From: Rothia terrae
GTDB taxonomy: Bacteria > Actinomycetota > Actinomycetes > Actinomycetales > Micrococcaceae
Direction: 5' to 3'
DNA: 64,000 bases
Assembly: GCF_012396615.1 (NCBI RefSeq)
Contig: NZ_JAAXPV010000010.1
Location: forward strand, 1 to 64,000
Shown: piece after piece, positions 38,389 through 50,485 of the stretch
How positions within the stretch are numbered: position 1 is the first letter of the stretch
How the letters are laid out: every line of letters starts with the position of its first letter
Made by a program: the position numbers and the translations under genes
Notes under the pieces: model-generated
What the model was told of the DNA's origin: nothing
Database searches by the model: none
Seen by the model: only the letters and a program-made list of their open reading frames with translations

Positions 38389-38888
38389 GTTTTTTGAGTA
38401 CGCAGGCGGAAGTTTTTTGAGTACGCAGGCGTGGGTGTGCTTAGCGTAGGTGCCGCGGGCGTGGGTGTGCCCCTGTCTGCGATGAAGCGGTCGCTGGGCG
38501 ACCTGTCATCGGCAGACAGACGGAGCTCACGCCCCGCAACACCCGAGGGAAAATCGTAGCGGCTTCTTATGTTGCCTTAAGTATTAGCTGGTACTTAGGA
38601 ATTAAGTTCAAGTAGTAGATACGTCAATAAGCTCCACTGCCTGCAGCACCGAAGAGAAAAATTCGGAGAAACTTCTCGAATTACTTACAGTAGGCAGAGC
38701 GCCAAGCGCTAGCTACGGCAGTAAAATCACCTGCTCTACCGGGGTAGGCGCGCTGCCTCTAGAACTCGCTCCGGCTATACCTTCCGAGTGATGCAAGGCG
38801 TGGGCTTCGTCCTGCAACAATGTGCAGGACGCCCAGCGTCCTCTCACATTTTGCAGGGGCACACCCACGCCTGCATTACTCAAAAAAC
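38389..38888. repeat. Intergenic element bounded by about 30-bp inverted repeats, with multiple hairpins
   Basis: Left end: GTTTTTTGAGTACGCAGGCG occurs twice in tandem (38389-38408 and 38412-38431); the second copy continues GTGGGTGTGC. Right end, 38859-38888, is the inverted copy (GCACACCCACGCCTGC, then ATTACTCAAAAAAC), differing by one indel or substitution. Within it, GTGGGTGTGCCCCTG at 38461-38475 pairs with CAGGGGCACACCCAC at 38853-38867. Other stems: CTGTCTGC...GCAGACAG at about 38473-38519 with inner GATGA/TCATC and GGTCG/CGACC; AGGCAGAGCGCC 38692-38703 with GGCGCGCTGCCT 38747-38758; and GTCCTGCA/TGCAGGAC at about 38809-38829. No ORF. It lies between convergent tsaD and the GCS2 gene. 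It could be a MITE-like repeat or a structured RNA. Confidence 0.65.
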
Positions 38889-38913
38889 ACCCACGACCGC
38901 AATACCTAAATAG

Positions 38914-40050
38914 CTATGCGCGTCCTTGTTTTACGAGGTCGAAGACGACTGCGGTGAAGTCGCCGTTGTTTTGTTCGGCGATGCGTCGTTGGCGTTTGTA
39001 GCCGGGGCCGTCGTTGATGATGCGTTCGATCTGTGCGAGGTCATCTGAGCAGCCGAGGTCTGCCGCGATGGGTTCGAGGATGTTGAGGGTCTCGAGGGTG
39101 TGTTCGGTGACGAGTTGTTCGGTGTTTTGGTTATCTAAAATGACGATGGCGTCGGTGCCGTAGCGTGCTGCTCGCCATTTGTTTTCTTGGACGTGCCAGG
39201 GTTTGAGGGGTTCGATGTGTTTGCCGGCGTCTACTTGGCGTGAGAAGTGTTCCGCGAGGCATTGGGTGAAGGCTGAGATGCCTGCGATGTCGTTGAGGGA
39301 TGCGAGTCCGTCGCAGACGCGCATTTCGACGGTGCCGTAGTGGGCGACGGGGCGGATGTCCCAGCGGTTTTCGCCGGGTTCGTCGATGACACCGGTGGTT
39401 TTGATGTCGTTGAAGTATGACTCGTATTCTTCCCATGTTTCGAAGTTGAAGGGTAGCCCCGCAGTGGGAAGTTGTTGGAACAACTGGGAGCGGTGGGAGG
39501 CGAATCCGGTGTCGGTGCCTTCCCAGTAGGGGGAGGATGCGGAGAGCGCGAGTAGGTGCGGGTAGAAGTTGGTGAGTCCGTTGAGGACGGGGAACGCTTT
39601 GTCGCGGGCGTTGACGCCGACGTGGACGTGTACTCCGTAGATAATCATTTGACGGCCCCAGTATTGGGTGCGGTCGATGACTTTTTGGTAGCGCTCTTTG
39701 TCTGCGACGGGCTGTTCGCGCCATTGTGAGAAGGGGTGGGTGCCTGCTGAGAAGAAGCCCAGGTTGAGCGGTTCGAGCACTGCGTTGAGTGCGTCTGTAG
39801 CTTCTTTGAGCTGTGCTGTTGCTTCTGCCGGGGTTTTGCAGACGCCGGTGACCAGTTCGACGGTGTTGTCGAGGAATTCGCCGGTGATGTGCGGACCGTT
39901 GTTTTCTTTGAGGATTTCTGGTGATTGTGCTTCGAGCGCGGCAAATACTTCTTGCGCGCGTGAGGCGAGTTCCCCTGTGGAGAGGTCGACAAGTGCGAGT
40001 TCCCATTCCACGCCGAGGGTGGATTGTGGGGAGGATGCAAAAGAAATCAT
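38914..40050 (-). CDS. Carboxylate-amine ligase, GCS2 family (YbdK type)
   Basis: ATP-dependent ligase with weak glutamate-cysteine ligase activity in characterised relatives; the true substrate is unclear in organisms that use mycothiol. 378 residues from ATG 40050: STLGVEWELALVD, NGPHITGEFLDNTVELVTG, YGVHVHVGVNARDKAF and HYGTVEMRVCDG are family motifs. A TTG six codons upstream is less likely, because GGAAGAG sits just before the ATG. Single gene, convergent with tsaD. Confidence 0.87.
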   Translation of the reverse strand: MISFASSPQSTLGVEWELALVDLSTGELASRAQEVFAALEAQSPEILKENNGPHITGEFLDNTVELVTGVCKTPAEATAQLKEATDALNAVLEPLNLGFFSAGTHPFSQWREQPVADKERYQKVIDRTQYWGRQMIIYGVHVHVGVNARDKAFPVLNGLTNFYPHLLALSASSPYWEGTDTGFASHRSQLFQQLPTAGLPFNFETWEEYESYFNDIKTTGVIDEPGENRWDIRPVAHYGTVEMRVCDGLASLNDIAGISAFTQCLAEHFSRQVDAGKHIEPLKPWHVQENKWRAARYGTDAIVILDNQNTEQLVTEHTLETLNILEPIAADLGCSDDLAQIERIINDGPGYKRQRRIAEQNNGDFTAVVFDLVKQGRA

Positions 40051-40147
40051 GGGGTCTCTTCCGTGCAAGTACTGGTCATATCATCCTAGAGCAATAAGGT
40101 GAGGTTACTAGGACGGTGTTCAGTAGGTGGGCGAACTTGACTCTGTA

Positions 40148-41413
40148 TTACGCGACCGGTTTGACGTGAAGGGCGAATCGCTCTGACAATGCCCCCGAAC
40201 CTATGCGGGTTGCTATGAGGGTAGCAGTAACAGCGGGCTGTCCTTTTTTCTTTTTTGAGCCTGCAAGTAGTTTTGAGCGCAGGGTTTCGGGCACGACGTC
40301 CACACCGCGTTTTTTGATGGTGAGTGCGGTGATTCTCTGTTCTTTAACCCATTTTTTGAGGTGTTTTTCGTGCAGGGGAAGTTTGTCGATGATTTCGTAT
40401 GCGCTCGCTAGGGGAGTGGGAACGTATTTATCGCCGGTGAGGTAGGCAATGTTTTCATCGATGAGGTGGAGGCCTGTTTCTTCGGCAAGTTCAGTGACGA
40501 GGTGGGCTCGGATGACGGCGCCATCGGGTTCGTAGATGAACTGCTGTAGTTCGCGGATTTCGGGCTCTGGGGAGTTCTTATCCCACACATCACTGGTGAT
40601 TTCGCCCAGAACTTCCGGTTCTAGCGCGTTGTTGCTCATGACGATGGCGGATCTTTTTACCCCGGGACGGGCTAAAGCGTTGAACCAGAGCACTACTTCT
40701 ACCACGCTGCCGCCATGTGAAATCCACTGGGCTTCGCAGTTATCCGGAATTTCATCGTGGGGAATTCCCGGCCCCATTTTGACGCCCATGGGTATGCCCG
40801 TTGATGCGAGCTTCTTGACGAAGAAGAAGGGCGGCGAGAAACTTTCAGCGTCCCACACACGTCTGGACGCTGAGCCCTCCACCTCGCGGCGGGCAGGATC
40901 AAGCCATAACGCTCCAATGGGCTGACCGGTAGCGTCCGTCAGTTGGCTGAAGGGCAGCTCCATCATGTTGGCGCAGATAACCTGGCAGTTTTCATAGGCA
41001 GACATATTGTGTTGCGTAAAAGCGGCGGTTTGTTCATCTAGCTCGACCGAAACTACCTTGAGCCCCGCATCGGCAAATGCCATTGAGTCTGCCCCGATGC
41101 CGCATCCTAGATCTGCCACAGAAAAGAGATTGGCATCGATAAACCGCTGTGCGTGTAAACGAGCGACAGCCAAGCGCGTGGACTGCTCATACCCGGCTTC
41201 TGTGAAGAGCATAGTCAAAGCGCGCTGACCGAACTTAGCCTGAGCCTGAGTGCGAAGCTTCGCCTGCGTCAACATGGCCGATGCGTCGGCAGAGTCGATA
41301 CCGGCCTTGCGTAACCGCGTGGCTGCAGTGAGCGCAGAATCGGCGGTGTAGGGGACGCAGGAGTCAATGAGTTCGAGCTGAAGCGGCGAGAAAATCGCGG
41401 TAGAAGAAGTCAC
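40148..41413 (-). CDS. Class I SAM-dependent methyltransferase with THUMP-like domain
   Basis: 421 residues. SAM-binding motif I is VADLGCGIGADSMAFADAG near residues 98-116, followed by an acidic VSVELDEQ and a DPAR motif (WLDPARRE). The C-terminal third resembles the THUMP-like domain found in actinobacterial proteins of this kind. The target is probably nucleic acid, but I know no characterised substrate. It stands 79 bases from the GCS2 gene start on the same strand and diverges from groES. Confidence 0.8.
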   Translation of the reverse strand: MTSSTAIFSPLQLELIDSCVPYTADSALTAATRLRKAGIDSADASAMLTQAKLRTQAQAKFGQRALTMLFTEAGYEQSTRLAVARLHAQRFIDANLFSVADLGCGIGADSMAFADAGLKVVSVELDEQTAAFTQHNMSAYENCQVICANMMELPFSQLTDATGQPIGALWLDPARREVEGSASRRVWDAESFSPPFFFVKKLASTGIPMGVKMGPGIPHDEIPDNCEAQWISHGGSVVEVVLWFNALARPGVKRSAIVMSNNALEPEVLGEITSDVWDKNSPEPEIRELQQFIYEPDGAVIRAHLVTELAEETGLHLIDENIAYLTGDKYVPTPLASAYEIIDKLPLHEKHLKKWVKEQRITALTIKKRGVDVVPETLRSKLLAGSKKKKGQPAVTATLIATRIGSGALSERFALHVKPVA

Positions 41414-41561
41414 GCCCCTATTTTAGAACAGAACCTTACCCTCTAAAGATCGGCGGTTCTTAGATTCTTGAACGATCACAGACAATACATTCGTTATGCC
41501 CACAGCCATAAACAAAACCGCTCACCTTGACCCTCTCCACACACCGGTTCTAAAGTTTTAG

Positions 41562-41588
41562 TTAGCACTTGGCTACAGACAGTGCTAA
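41562..41588. promoter_or_regulatory. CIRCE element, HrcA operator of groESL
   Basis: TTAGCACTT, 9 bases, CAGTGCTAA: one position in each arm departs from the consensus TTAGCACTC-N9-GAGTGCTAA (T for C, C for G). It is 107 bases upstream of the groES ATG, as expected for HrcA heat-shock repression. hrcA itself is not in the window. Confidence 0.92.
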
Positions 41589-41694
41589 CGTCTTTTTGAG
41601 TACTGGCACCGCGACGACAGTGCTCACCGGACGCTAGCGCCCCGTTGACAGCCACCCATGAATACAAGAATTCATTCTTTAACAAGGAGCTATC

Positions 41695-41988
41695 ATGGCA
41701 AACATCAAGCCTTTGGAAGACCGCATCGTTGTTCAGATTGTAGAAGCTGAGCAGACCACCGCATCAGGTCTGGTTATTCCTGACACCGCAAAAGAAAAGC
41801 CCCAGGAAGCAAAGGTCGTTGCAGTTGGTCCCGGTCGTGTAGACGACAAGGGCAACCGCATCCCCGTAGATGTTGCTGAGGGCGACATCGTCATCTTCTC
41901 AAAGTACGGCGGAACCGAAGTTAAGTACGACGGCGTAGAATACCTCGTACTCTCAGCACGCGATGTACTTGCTGTAGTAACTAAGTAA
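41695..41988 (+). CDS. groS: Co-chaperonin GroES
   Basis: Heptameric lid for GroEL. 97 residues: [19 protein letters not shown], the mobile loop [19 protein letters not shown] and [22 protein letters not shown] precedes the ATG by 7 bases. First gene of the groESL operon under the CIRCE element. Confidence 0.97.
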   Translation: MANIKPLEDRIVVQIVEAEQTTASGLVIPDTAKEKPQEAKVVAVGPGRVDDKGNRIPVDVAEGDIVIFSKYGGTEVKYDGVEYLVLSARDVLAVVTK

Positions 41989-42022
41989 TTTATTCCTTCA
42001 CCTGATTTTTAGAAGGAGATGA

Positions 42023-43615
<1,593 letters not shown>

Positions 43616-43633
43616 ACTTCTCACCGGCCGATA

Positions 43634-43676
43634 GTAAGCCCCGTTCATTGTGTTAGTCACAGTGAGCGGGGTTTTC
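43634..43676 (+). terminator. Intrinsic terminator after groL
   Basis: CCCCGTTCATTGTG and CACAGTGAGCGGGG pair (with G-U pairs) around a short loop, followed by TTTTC. Confidence 0.85.
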
Positions 43677-43793
43677 TCGTTTTAAGCCAAACTTTACAAA
43701 AAATCTAGGTAGTGTTTTGACGGTGCACAGATTGAGTATCGACGGTGCACTTTTTACTCCCCTAAGAGACAGTGCAGCGGCTAGAGACCCTTC

Positions 43794-45836
43794 ATGAGAA
43801 TTTTTGCTGACCCCAACGCATCGGAGACCGCACCTAAGCTGGCGTTTCGTCCGGAAATTCAGGGACTGCGCGCTCTCGCGTTGTTCTTGGTGGCTGCTTA
43901 TCATTTTTGGTTTGGCAAGGTCTCCGGTGGCGTCGACGTCTTTTTGCTGATTTCAGCGTTCTTGATGACTCTTTCGTTCACTCGCAAAATCGAGACGGGA
44001 CAAAGGGTTTTTCTGGGGACGGTCACAAAATACTGGGTGCATACTTTCAAGCGCATTGTTCCGCTGGCAACGGTCACGGTGTTACTGGTTCTGCTAGGAA
44101 CCTGGCGTTTTCTGCCTGAGCCTCGCTGGGCAGGGATTATGAATGAGGCTCGCGCTGTTATCTTCTACCGCGATAACTGGTGGAGCATCAAGAATCTGGT
44201 GGATTACTACGCCGCTGATTCTTCAGAATCTTCACCGCTGAGACATTTTTGGTCGTTGTCAGTTCAAGGGCAGATTTTTATCATCTGGCCCCTGCTCTTT
44301 GCCCTGTGCTGGTTGCTGTACCGAATCACTAAAATCAAGGCGAGACTGATTCTTGCTGTTGTTTTTGGCTCCGTATTTATCTGGTCTTTAAACTATTCTG
44401 TTCACGTCACTGCCGCCGATCAACAAAGTGCTTACTTCAATACCTGGGCTCGATTGTGGGAGTTCGCTCTAGGTACCTTGGTGGCATTAGTCCTGCCGTA
44501 TCTCAAGCTTCCTGCGGTGCTTCGTGCGCTCATGGGGTGGGTTGGAATTTTTGGTATCGTCACCTGCGGTCTGTTGTTGGATGTCGAGGGAAACTTCCCG
44601 GGCTTTTATGCCCTGTGGCCTACGCTTTCTGCATCCTTCATCATTCTTGCCGGTTCAACCGGTACTTCCTGGGGCGCTGACCGTATTCTCTCGCATCCTT
44701 CTCTTCTCTGGCTGGCTAAGTACTCATACGGGCTATACCTTTTGCACTGGCCCATGTTGGTGTTCTACCTGTACATGGTCAATCGCGAAAAAGCTGGATT
44801 TTTGGCAGGGCTGGTGCTTTTCGCCGCGTCCTTAGCCCTATCGTATGTACTGACTCGTTTAGTTGAGAATCCTCTGCGTTCGTGGGCGTGGCTGGATGCT
44901 GCTCGCTACCGTGGCGTGGCATTAGTGGCGCTGTGCATGATTGCCGTAGTCGGAGCCACCAATGCATGGACTGCGTACAACCAACACGAAACCGAACGTT
45001 TATTGGCGCGCGCATCCGTGGATAATCCCGGCGCGAAAATTCTTGATCCGAACTTTACCTATCAGGGGAGCGCAGATGCCGGATACCTGCCGCTGTCGGT
45101 AGAACGCTACAGTGACCGCCCTATTTTCAACGATCTGTGCGATGTCGCAAAAACTGACAGTTTTGGCATGCCCACCTACACCTGCCACCATATTGTGAAA
45201 AACGAAAATCCCTCTAAAACGGTGATCGCTTTTGGTAACTCTCACGTTGAGCAGTGGATGGCAAACCTAGAGCAGACCGGTGAAGAAAACAACTGGGACG
45301 TTAAATTCTTGCAGTATAACGATTGCCAGGTTTTTGATGCCAGCGTGAACAAGCAGCCCTGCAACGAGTGGACCCAGCAGGCCTTTGAATACATCAAGGA
45401 CGCTCGTCCCGACTTCGTCTTTACAATCGGCACGGTCTCGGTATGGGAGAACGCGGGGGAATACGTACCGAGCGGTCTTGAACCCTATATCCAACGCCTG
45501 CAATCTGAAGGGACTCAACTGATAGCTCTGCGTGATAATCCGCGTTTTCAGGTGCCGCATTCTGACTGCGAGACTCGAACCAACGCCGACTGCACACTGC
45601 AATCAGAGATAGCGCAGAACCCTGACCCGCTGGTGGATCTTGAGAAAAAGTACCCCAACTTTTCGGCGATGGACATGACCGATATCATCTGCCCCAATGG
45701 TGCCTGCCCGTCAGCTGTTGGAAACGTGTACACCTACCGTGACCACTCGCATCTGACCAAAACCTTCACCGATTCAGCGCAGGGATTCTTCGACGACAGA
45801 CTGCAACGCGCGCTCGCGAGCTCACACGGGGAATGA
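43794..45836 (+). CDS. Membrane acyltransferase with C-terminal SGNH domain (OafA/YrhL type)
   Basis: 680 residues. The N-terminal Acyltransferase-3 domain (about 20-385) has ten or so membrane helices, starting with FRPEIQGLRALALFLVAAYHFW, and contains SPLRHFWSLSVQGQIFIIWPLL and YSYGLYLLHWPMLV. The extracellular SGNH-like domain (about 450-670) has the nucleophile block AFGNSHVEQW and the catalytic Asp-His block YRDHSHLT. Relatives O-acetylate peptidoglycan or surface polysaccharides. It is a single gene with its own promoter between groL and guaB, so the polymer modified cannot be told from context. Confidence 0.88.
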   Translation: MRIFADPNASETAPKLAFRPEIQGLRALALFLVAAYHFWFGKVSGGVDVFLLISAFLMTLSFTRKIETGQRVFLGTVTKYWVHTFKRIVPLATVTVLLVLLGTWRFLPEPRWAGIMNEARAVIFYRDNWWSIKNLVDYYAADSSESSPLRHFWSLSVQGQIFIIWPLLFALCWLLYRITKIKARLILAVVFGSVFIWSLNYSVHVTAADQQSAYFNTWARLWEFALGTLVALVLPYLKLPAVLRALMGWVGIFGIVTCGLLLDVEGNFPGFYALWPTLSASFIILAGSTGTSWGADRILSHPSLLWLAKYSYGLYLLHWPMLVFYLYMVNREKAGFLAGLVLFAASLALSYVLTRLVENPLRSWAWLDAARYRGVALVALCMIAVVGATNAWTAYNQHETERLLARASVDNPGAKILDPNFTYQGSADAGYLPLSVERYSDRPIFNDLCDVAKTDSFGMPTYTCHHIVKNENPSKTVIAFGNSHVEQWMANLEQTGEENNWDVKFLQYNDCQVFDASVNKQPCNEWTQQAFEYIKDARPDFVFTIGTVSVWENAGEYVPSGLEPYIQRLQSEGTQLIALRDNPRFQVPHSDCETRTNADCTLQSEIAQNPDPLVDLEKKYPNFSAMDMTDIICPNGACPSAVGNVYTYRDHSHLTKTFTDSAQGFFDDRLQRALASSHGE

Positions 45837-45975
45837 AAACTGCCGGAGACTGGTTACAGTCTTATATTCCAAACCGGTAGCTTGAGCTGTGGTACTCAAC
45901 ACGCTTGAGGTGCAATGGGTCGAACGAATCAACCTGCCGGTTTACTATTGAAAAAACACATGTGCAATGCGTTAG

Positions 45976-47532
<1,557 letters not shown>

Positions 47533-47596
47533 CCCTCAAAGTCGGTACCACCGAGAATTATTCGGCGTTACCGCGCTTGTGAAAGGAAAACACCGC

Positions 47597-48724
47597 GTGA
47601 GCGATATTCAAATTGGCATGTCAAAACGTGCCCGACGCACATATTCCTTGGACGACATTGCGCTCGTTCCCACCCGCCGTACTCGCGATGCATCAGATGT
47701 TGATACATCGTGGCAGATTGACGCGTTCAAGTTTGATACTCCCTTGATTGGTGCACCGATGGATTCGGTCACCTCACCCGCTACAGCTATTGCCCTCGGT
47801 AAGCTGGGCGGTCTGGGCGTGCTCAACTTGGAAGGTCTGTGGACCCGCTACGAGGATCCCCAGCCCTACCTGAACGAAATCACCGCTATGCCGGTAGACA
47901 ACCCCATTGCGGCTACCTGTCGTATGCAGGAAATCTACGCGGAACCCATCAAGCCCGAGCTTATTACTGCACGACTTTCGGAGATCCGCGAGTCAGGCGT
48001 CATCGTTGCAGGTTCATTGACCCCGCAGAACATTCAGGAGCACTACGAGACCGTCGTCAAAGCCGGCGTCGATATCTTTGTAATTCGCGGTACCACCGTC
48101 TCTGCGCAGCACGTTTCGCAGAACCGTGAGCCGCTGGACCTCAAAAAGTTCATTTATGAGCTCGATGTTCCTGTCATCGTTGGTGGCGTGGCTGGTTACA
48201 CTCCGGCGCTGCACCTGATGCGTACCGGTGCAGCCGGTGTGCTCGTTGGCTTCGGCGGCGGCTCAGCAATGACCACCCGTCGCGGTCTGGGCATTCACGC
48301 GGCCATGGCAACCGCTATCTCTGATGTTGTTCAGGCTCGTAGCGACTACCTGGATGAATCAGGCGGACGCTACGTGCACGTGATTGCTGACGGTGGCCAG
48401 GGACGTTCCGGCGACATCGTAAAATCACTGGCACTTGGCGCAGACGCAGCTATGATCGGTGCTCCTTTGGCGCGTGCTGAAGAAGCCCCCGGACGCGGTC
48501 TCTACTGGGGCAACGAGGCACACAGCCCCGAGTATCCCCGCGGCGTCCGCACCCCGCTTGAAGTTGTAGGACCGCTAGAGGAAGTTCTCTACGGCCCCTC
48601 ACACCACGTTGACGGTACCTCCAACATTGTCGGCGGCATCAAGCGCGCCATGGCAACCTGCGGTTACACCGATCTCAAATCCTTCCAGCGCTCAGAAGTA
48701 ACGCTTATTCCGTACGGCGGCTAA
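47597..48724 (+). CDS. GuaB3 family IMP dehydrogenase-related protein
   Basis: 375 residues, IMPDH-like barrel without CBS domains. SMDSVTSP-like PMDSVTSPATAIALGKLGG and RYVHVIADGGQGRSGDIVK match actinobacterial GuaB3. At the catalytic loop GuaB has SICTTR; here the aligned segment is GFGGGSAMTTRRGLG, so the cysteine is replaced by Met and normal IMPDH chemistry is unlikely. Its role, possibly in regulation or another purine reaction, is not known to me. GTG 47597 is preferred, with GAAAGGAAAA upstream, over a longer frame overlapping guaB. Confidence 0.88.
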   Translation: MSDIQIGMSKRARRTYSLDDIALVPTRRTRDASDVDTSWQIDAFKFDTPLIGAPMDSVTSPATAIALGKLGGLGVLNLEGLWTRYEDPQPYLNEITAMPVDNPIAATCRMQEIYAEPIKPELITARLSEIRESGVIVAGSLTPQNIQEHYETVVKAGVDIFVIRGTTVSAQHVSQNREPLDLKKFIYELDVPVIVGGVAGYTPALHLMRTGAAGVLVGFGGGSAMTTRRGLGIHAAMATAISDVVQARSDYLDESGGRYVHVIADGGQGRSGDIVKSLALGADAAMIGAPLARAEEAPGRGLYWGNEAHSPEYPRGVRTPLEVVGPLEEVLYGPSHHVDGTSNIVGGIKRAMATCGYTDLKSFQRSEVTLIPYGG

Positions 48725-48745
48725 TAACCGGTGAACGCTTAAGCT

Positions 48746-48798
48746 GAAAATTCCCCGCACATCGGTAGATATCCCACGATGATGCGGGGAATTTTTAC
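48746..48798 (+). terminator. Intrinsic terminator after guaB3
   Basis: AAATTCCCCGCA pairs with TGCGGGGAATTT around a partly paired loop, followed by T5; it separates guaB3 from the SURF1 gene. Confidence 0.88.
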
Positions 48799-48821
48799 TT
48801 TAAAACAGATAGGGTAGAAGG

Positions 48822-49793
48822 GTGTTAAAACAGGCTCTTAAACCTCGGTGGATTGGTTTGCTACTGGTGGCGCTCGCGCTGGTCAGTGGCTTTGTCATGC
48901 TTTCGATGTGGCAACTTAATTCTTCGACGCTGGGGCGTGTGAACGCTGATCCTGCTAAAGATCGGGTGCGTCCTTACACAGAGGTTCTCAAGGCTAATGA
49001 GCCGCTGATACAAACTCAGGTTGATACTGTGGTTGAAGCTGAGGGCACATACGTTCAGGGGTCTTCGTATCTGATCGAGAACCGCCTGGAAAACGGTGCA
49101 CACGGGTATTGGATTGTTAGTGAATTTGTGCCCAAAGACGCTCAAAAAGTGTCTATCGACGGCAAACAGACCCAGCGCGCTATAGCAGTTGCCCGTGCGT
49201 GGTCTCGCACCACTGAGATTCCTCAAGAGCCGCAAGGGACGGTCAAGATTGCAGGACGCGTGGTTTCTAACGAACCCGCCGTTGCCAGCCAATCTCGTCA
49301 CGATGAGGATGCCGCAAACCCCCGCACACTCGCATCCACCAGCACTGCCCAGCTCACCAACCTGTGGGAACGTCCGCTCTATTCATCTATCCTGACGGTT
49401 GCCGCAGAAGTTCCCGCCTCGCAGAGCCTTCCGGTCACAGCGGAGAAAACTATCGATGAAAGCTCCACCATCATAGGGCAGAACCAGGATCTCACCCCCG
49501 TAAGAGTTGCCCAGGTTGAAGACCACGATATCAACTGGCTCAACATTTTCTACTCGCTGGAATGGCTGGTATTCGCAGGCTTTGCACTGTACCTGTGGTG
49601 GCGTATGCTCAAGGATTCTCTCGACAAAGAAAGTGATCCCGCTCAATACTTTGAATACACCGGTGAGTACTTTATCGATGAAGAAACCGGACGCGCCTAC
49701 TACTTTGATCCCGCCGATCAGCAGTACTACTTCTTTGATACGGTCCCTGATATGCCGTCGTCCACAACTACTTCCCGACCTACTGCGCAATAG
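48822..49793 (+). CDS. SURF1 family cytochrome oxidase assembly protein
   Basis: 323 residues with one membrane helix near the N-terminus (WIGLLLVALALVSGFVML) and one near the C-terminus (WLVFAGFALYLWWRML), enclosing an extracytoplasmic domain, as in Surf1/Shy1. The family helps insert haem a into cytochrome c oxidase. The cytoplasmic tail is rich in Tyr/Phe (GRAYYFDPADQQYYFFD), an unusual aromatic repeat. GTG start. It sits between guaB3 and a DUF3817 gene. Confidence 0.85.
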   Translation: MLKQALKPRWIGLLLVALALVSGFVMLSMWQLNSSTLGRVNADPAKDRVRPYTEVLKANEPLIQTQVDTVVEAEGTYVQGSSYLIENRLENGAHGYWIVSEFVPKDAQKVSIDGKQTQRAIAVARAWSRTTEIPQEPQGTVKIAGRVVSNEPAVASQSRHDEDAANPRTLASTSTAQLTNLWERPLYSSILTVAAEVPASQSLPVTAEKTIDESSTIIGQNQDLTPVRVAQVEDHDINWLNIFYSLEWLVFAGFALYLWWRMLKDSLDKESDPAQYFEYTGEYFIDEETGRAYYFDPADQQYYFFDTVPDMPSSTTTSRPTAQ

Positions 49794-49812
49794 CTAGAAA
49801 AGAGATTAATGT

Positions 49813-50370
49813 ATGGCTTCTGATAAGACCCCGCGTCCTGTTGAAAGAACCGACGGTAAGAAAGTGACCCTCGCATCATCATCAGCATCGCAGGATGCCA
49901 ATGCGCGCGGTGGTTTTACCGTTCGCAAAAAATTTGGCGGTACTGAGTCGCAGATTCGCTCAGCTCTGACGCTCTACAAATGGTGCGCCTGGATTTCAGG
50001 TACGTTTTTGCTACTGCTAGTAGCCGAGATGATTTCTCGCTATATTTTTGGTTACGACCTCATGGCAGGAGCTACCAATGCGGCAACCGGTGAAAACGTT
50101 GCTCTAGGCTGGCTCAACCGAGAAACGGGCAACCTGACCGGCGGTATTAACATCTCAACTTGGATTTTGATTGTCCACGGTTGGTTCTATGTCATTTACC
50201 TGCTGTCATGCCTGCGCCTGTGGTTGCTGATGCGCTGGGGTATTGCTCAGTTGATTGTGATGGCTCTTGGCGGCGTCGTGCCTTTCCTCTCATTTATTGT
50301 TGAGAAGAAGATTCACCGTGAGACTCTGTCGCTGGTTGAGGCTAACCCGCAGGCTTTAAAGCGCTACTAA
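49813..50370 (+). CDS. DUF3817 domain membrane protein
   Basis: 185 residues: a charged cytoplasmic N-terminus (about 1-50) and three membrane helices (ISGTFLLLLVAEMISRYI, WFYVIYLLSCLRLWLLM, LIVMALGGVVPFLSFIVE). Family DUF3817 is often found beside guaA in actinobacteria; function unknown. 19 bases after the SURF1 gene, so likely co-transcribed with it. Confidence 0.75.
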   Translation: MASDKTPRPVERTDGKKVTLASSSASQDANARGGFTVRKKFGGTESQIRSALTLYKWCAWISGTFLLLLVAEMISRYIFGYDLMAGATNAATGENVALGWLNRETGNLTGGINISTWILIVHGWFYVIYLLSCLRLWLLMRWGIAQLIVMALGGVVPFLSFIVEKKIHRETLSLVEANPQALKRY

Positions 50371-50485
50371 GCACATGTGGGCACAGGGCAGTGATGCATA
50401 AAGTCCGCTCTGTAGCTTAGAATGAACCATAGACCAGGTCTCAACACCTGTTGAGGCACAAAACCACCGACCTTTAAGGTAATAA

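Noticed and set aside
39131-40006. A 291-codon open frame on the minus strand, in another frame over the GCS2 ligase gene
   Set aside because: It is Arg/His/Pro-rich low-quality sequence produced by codon bias of the real gene, with no recognisable domain.
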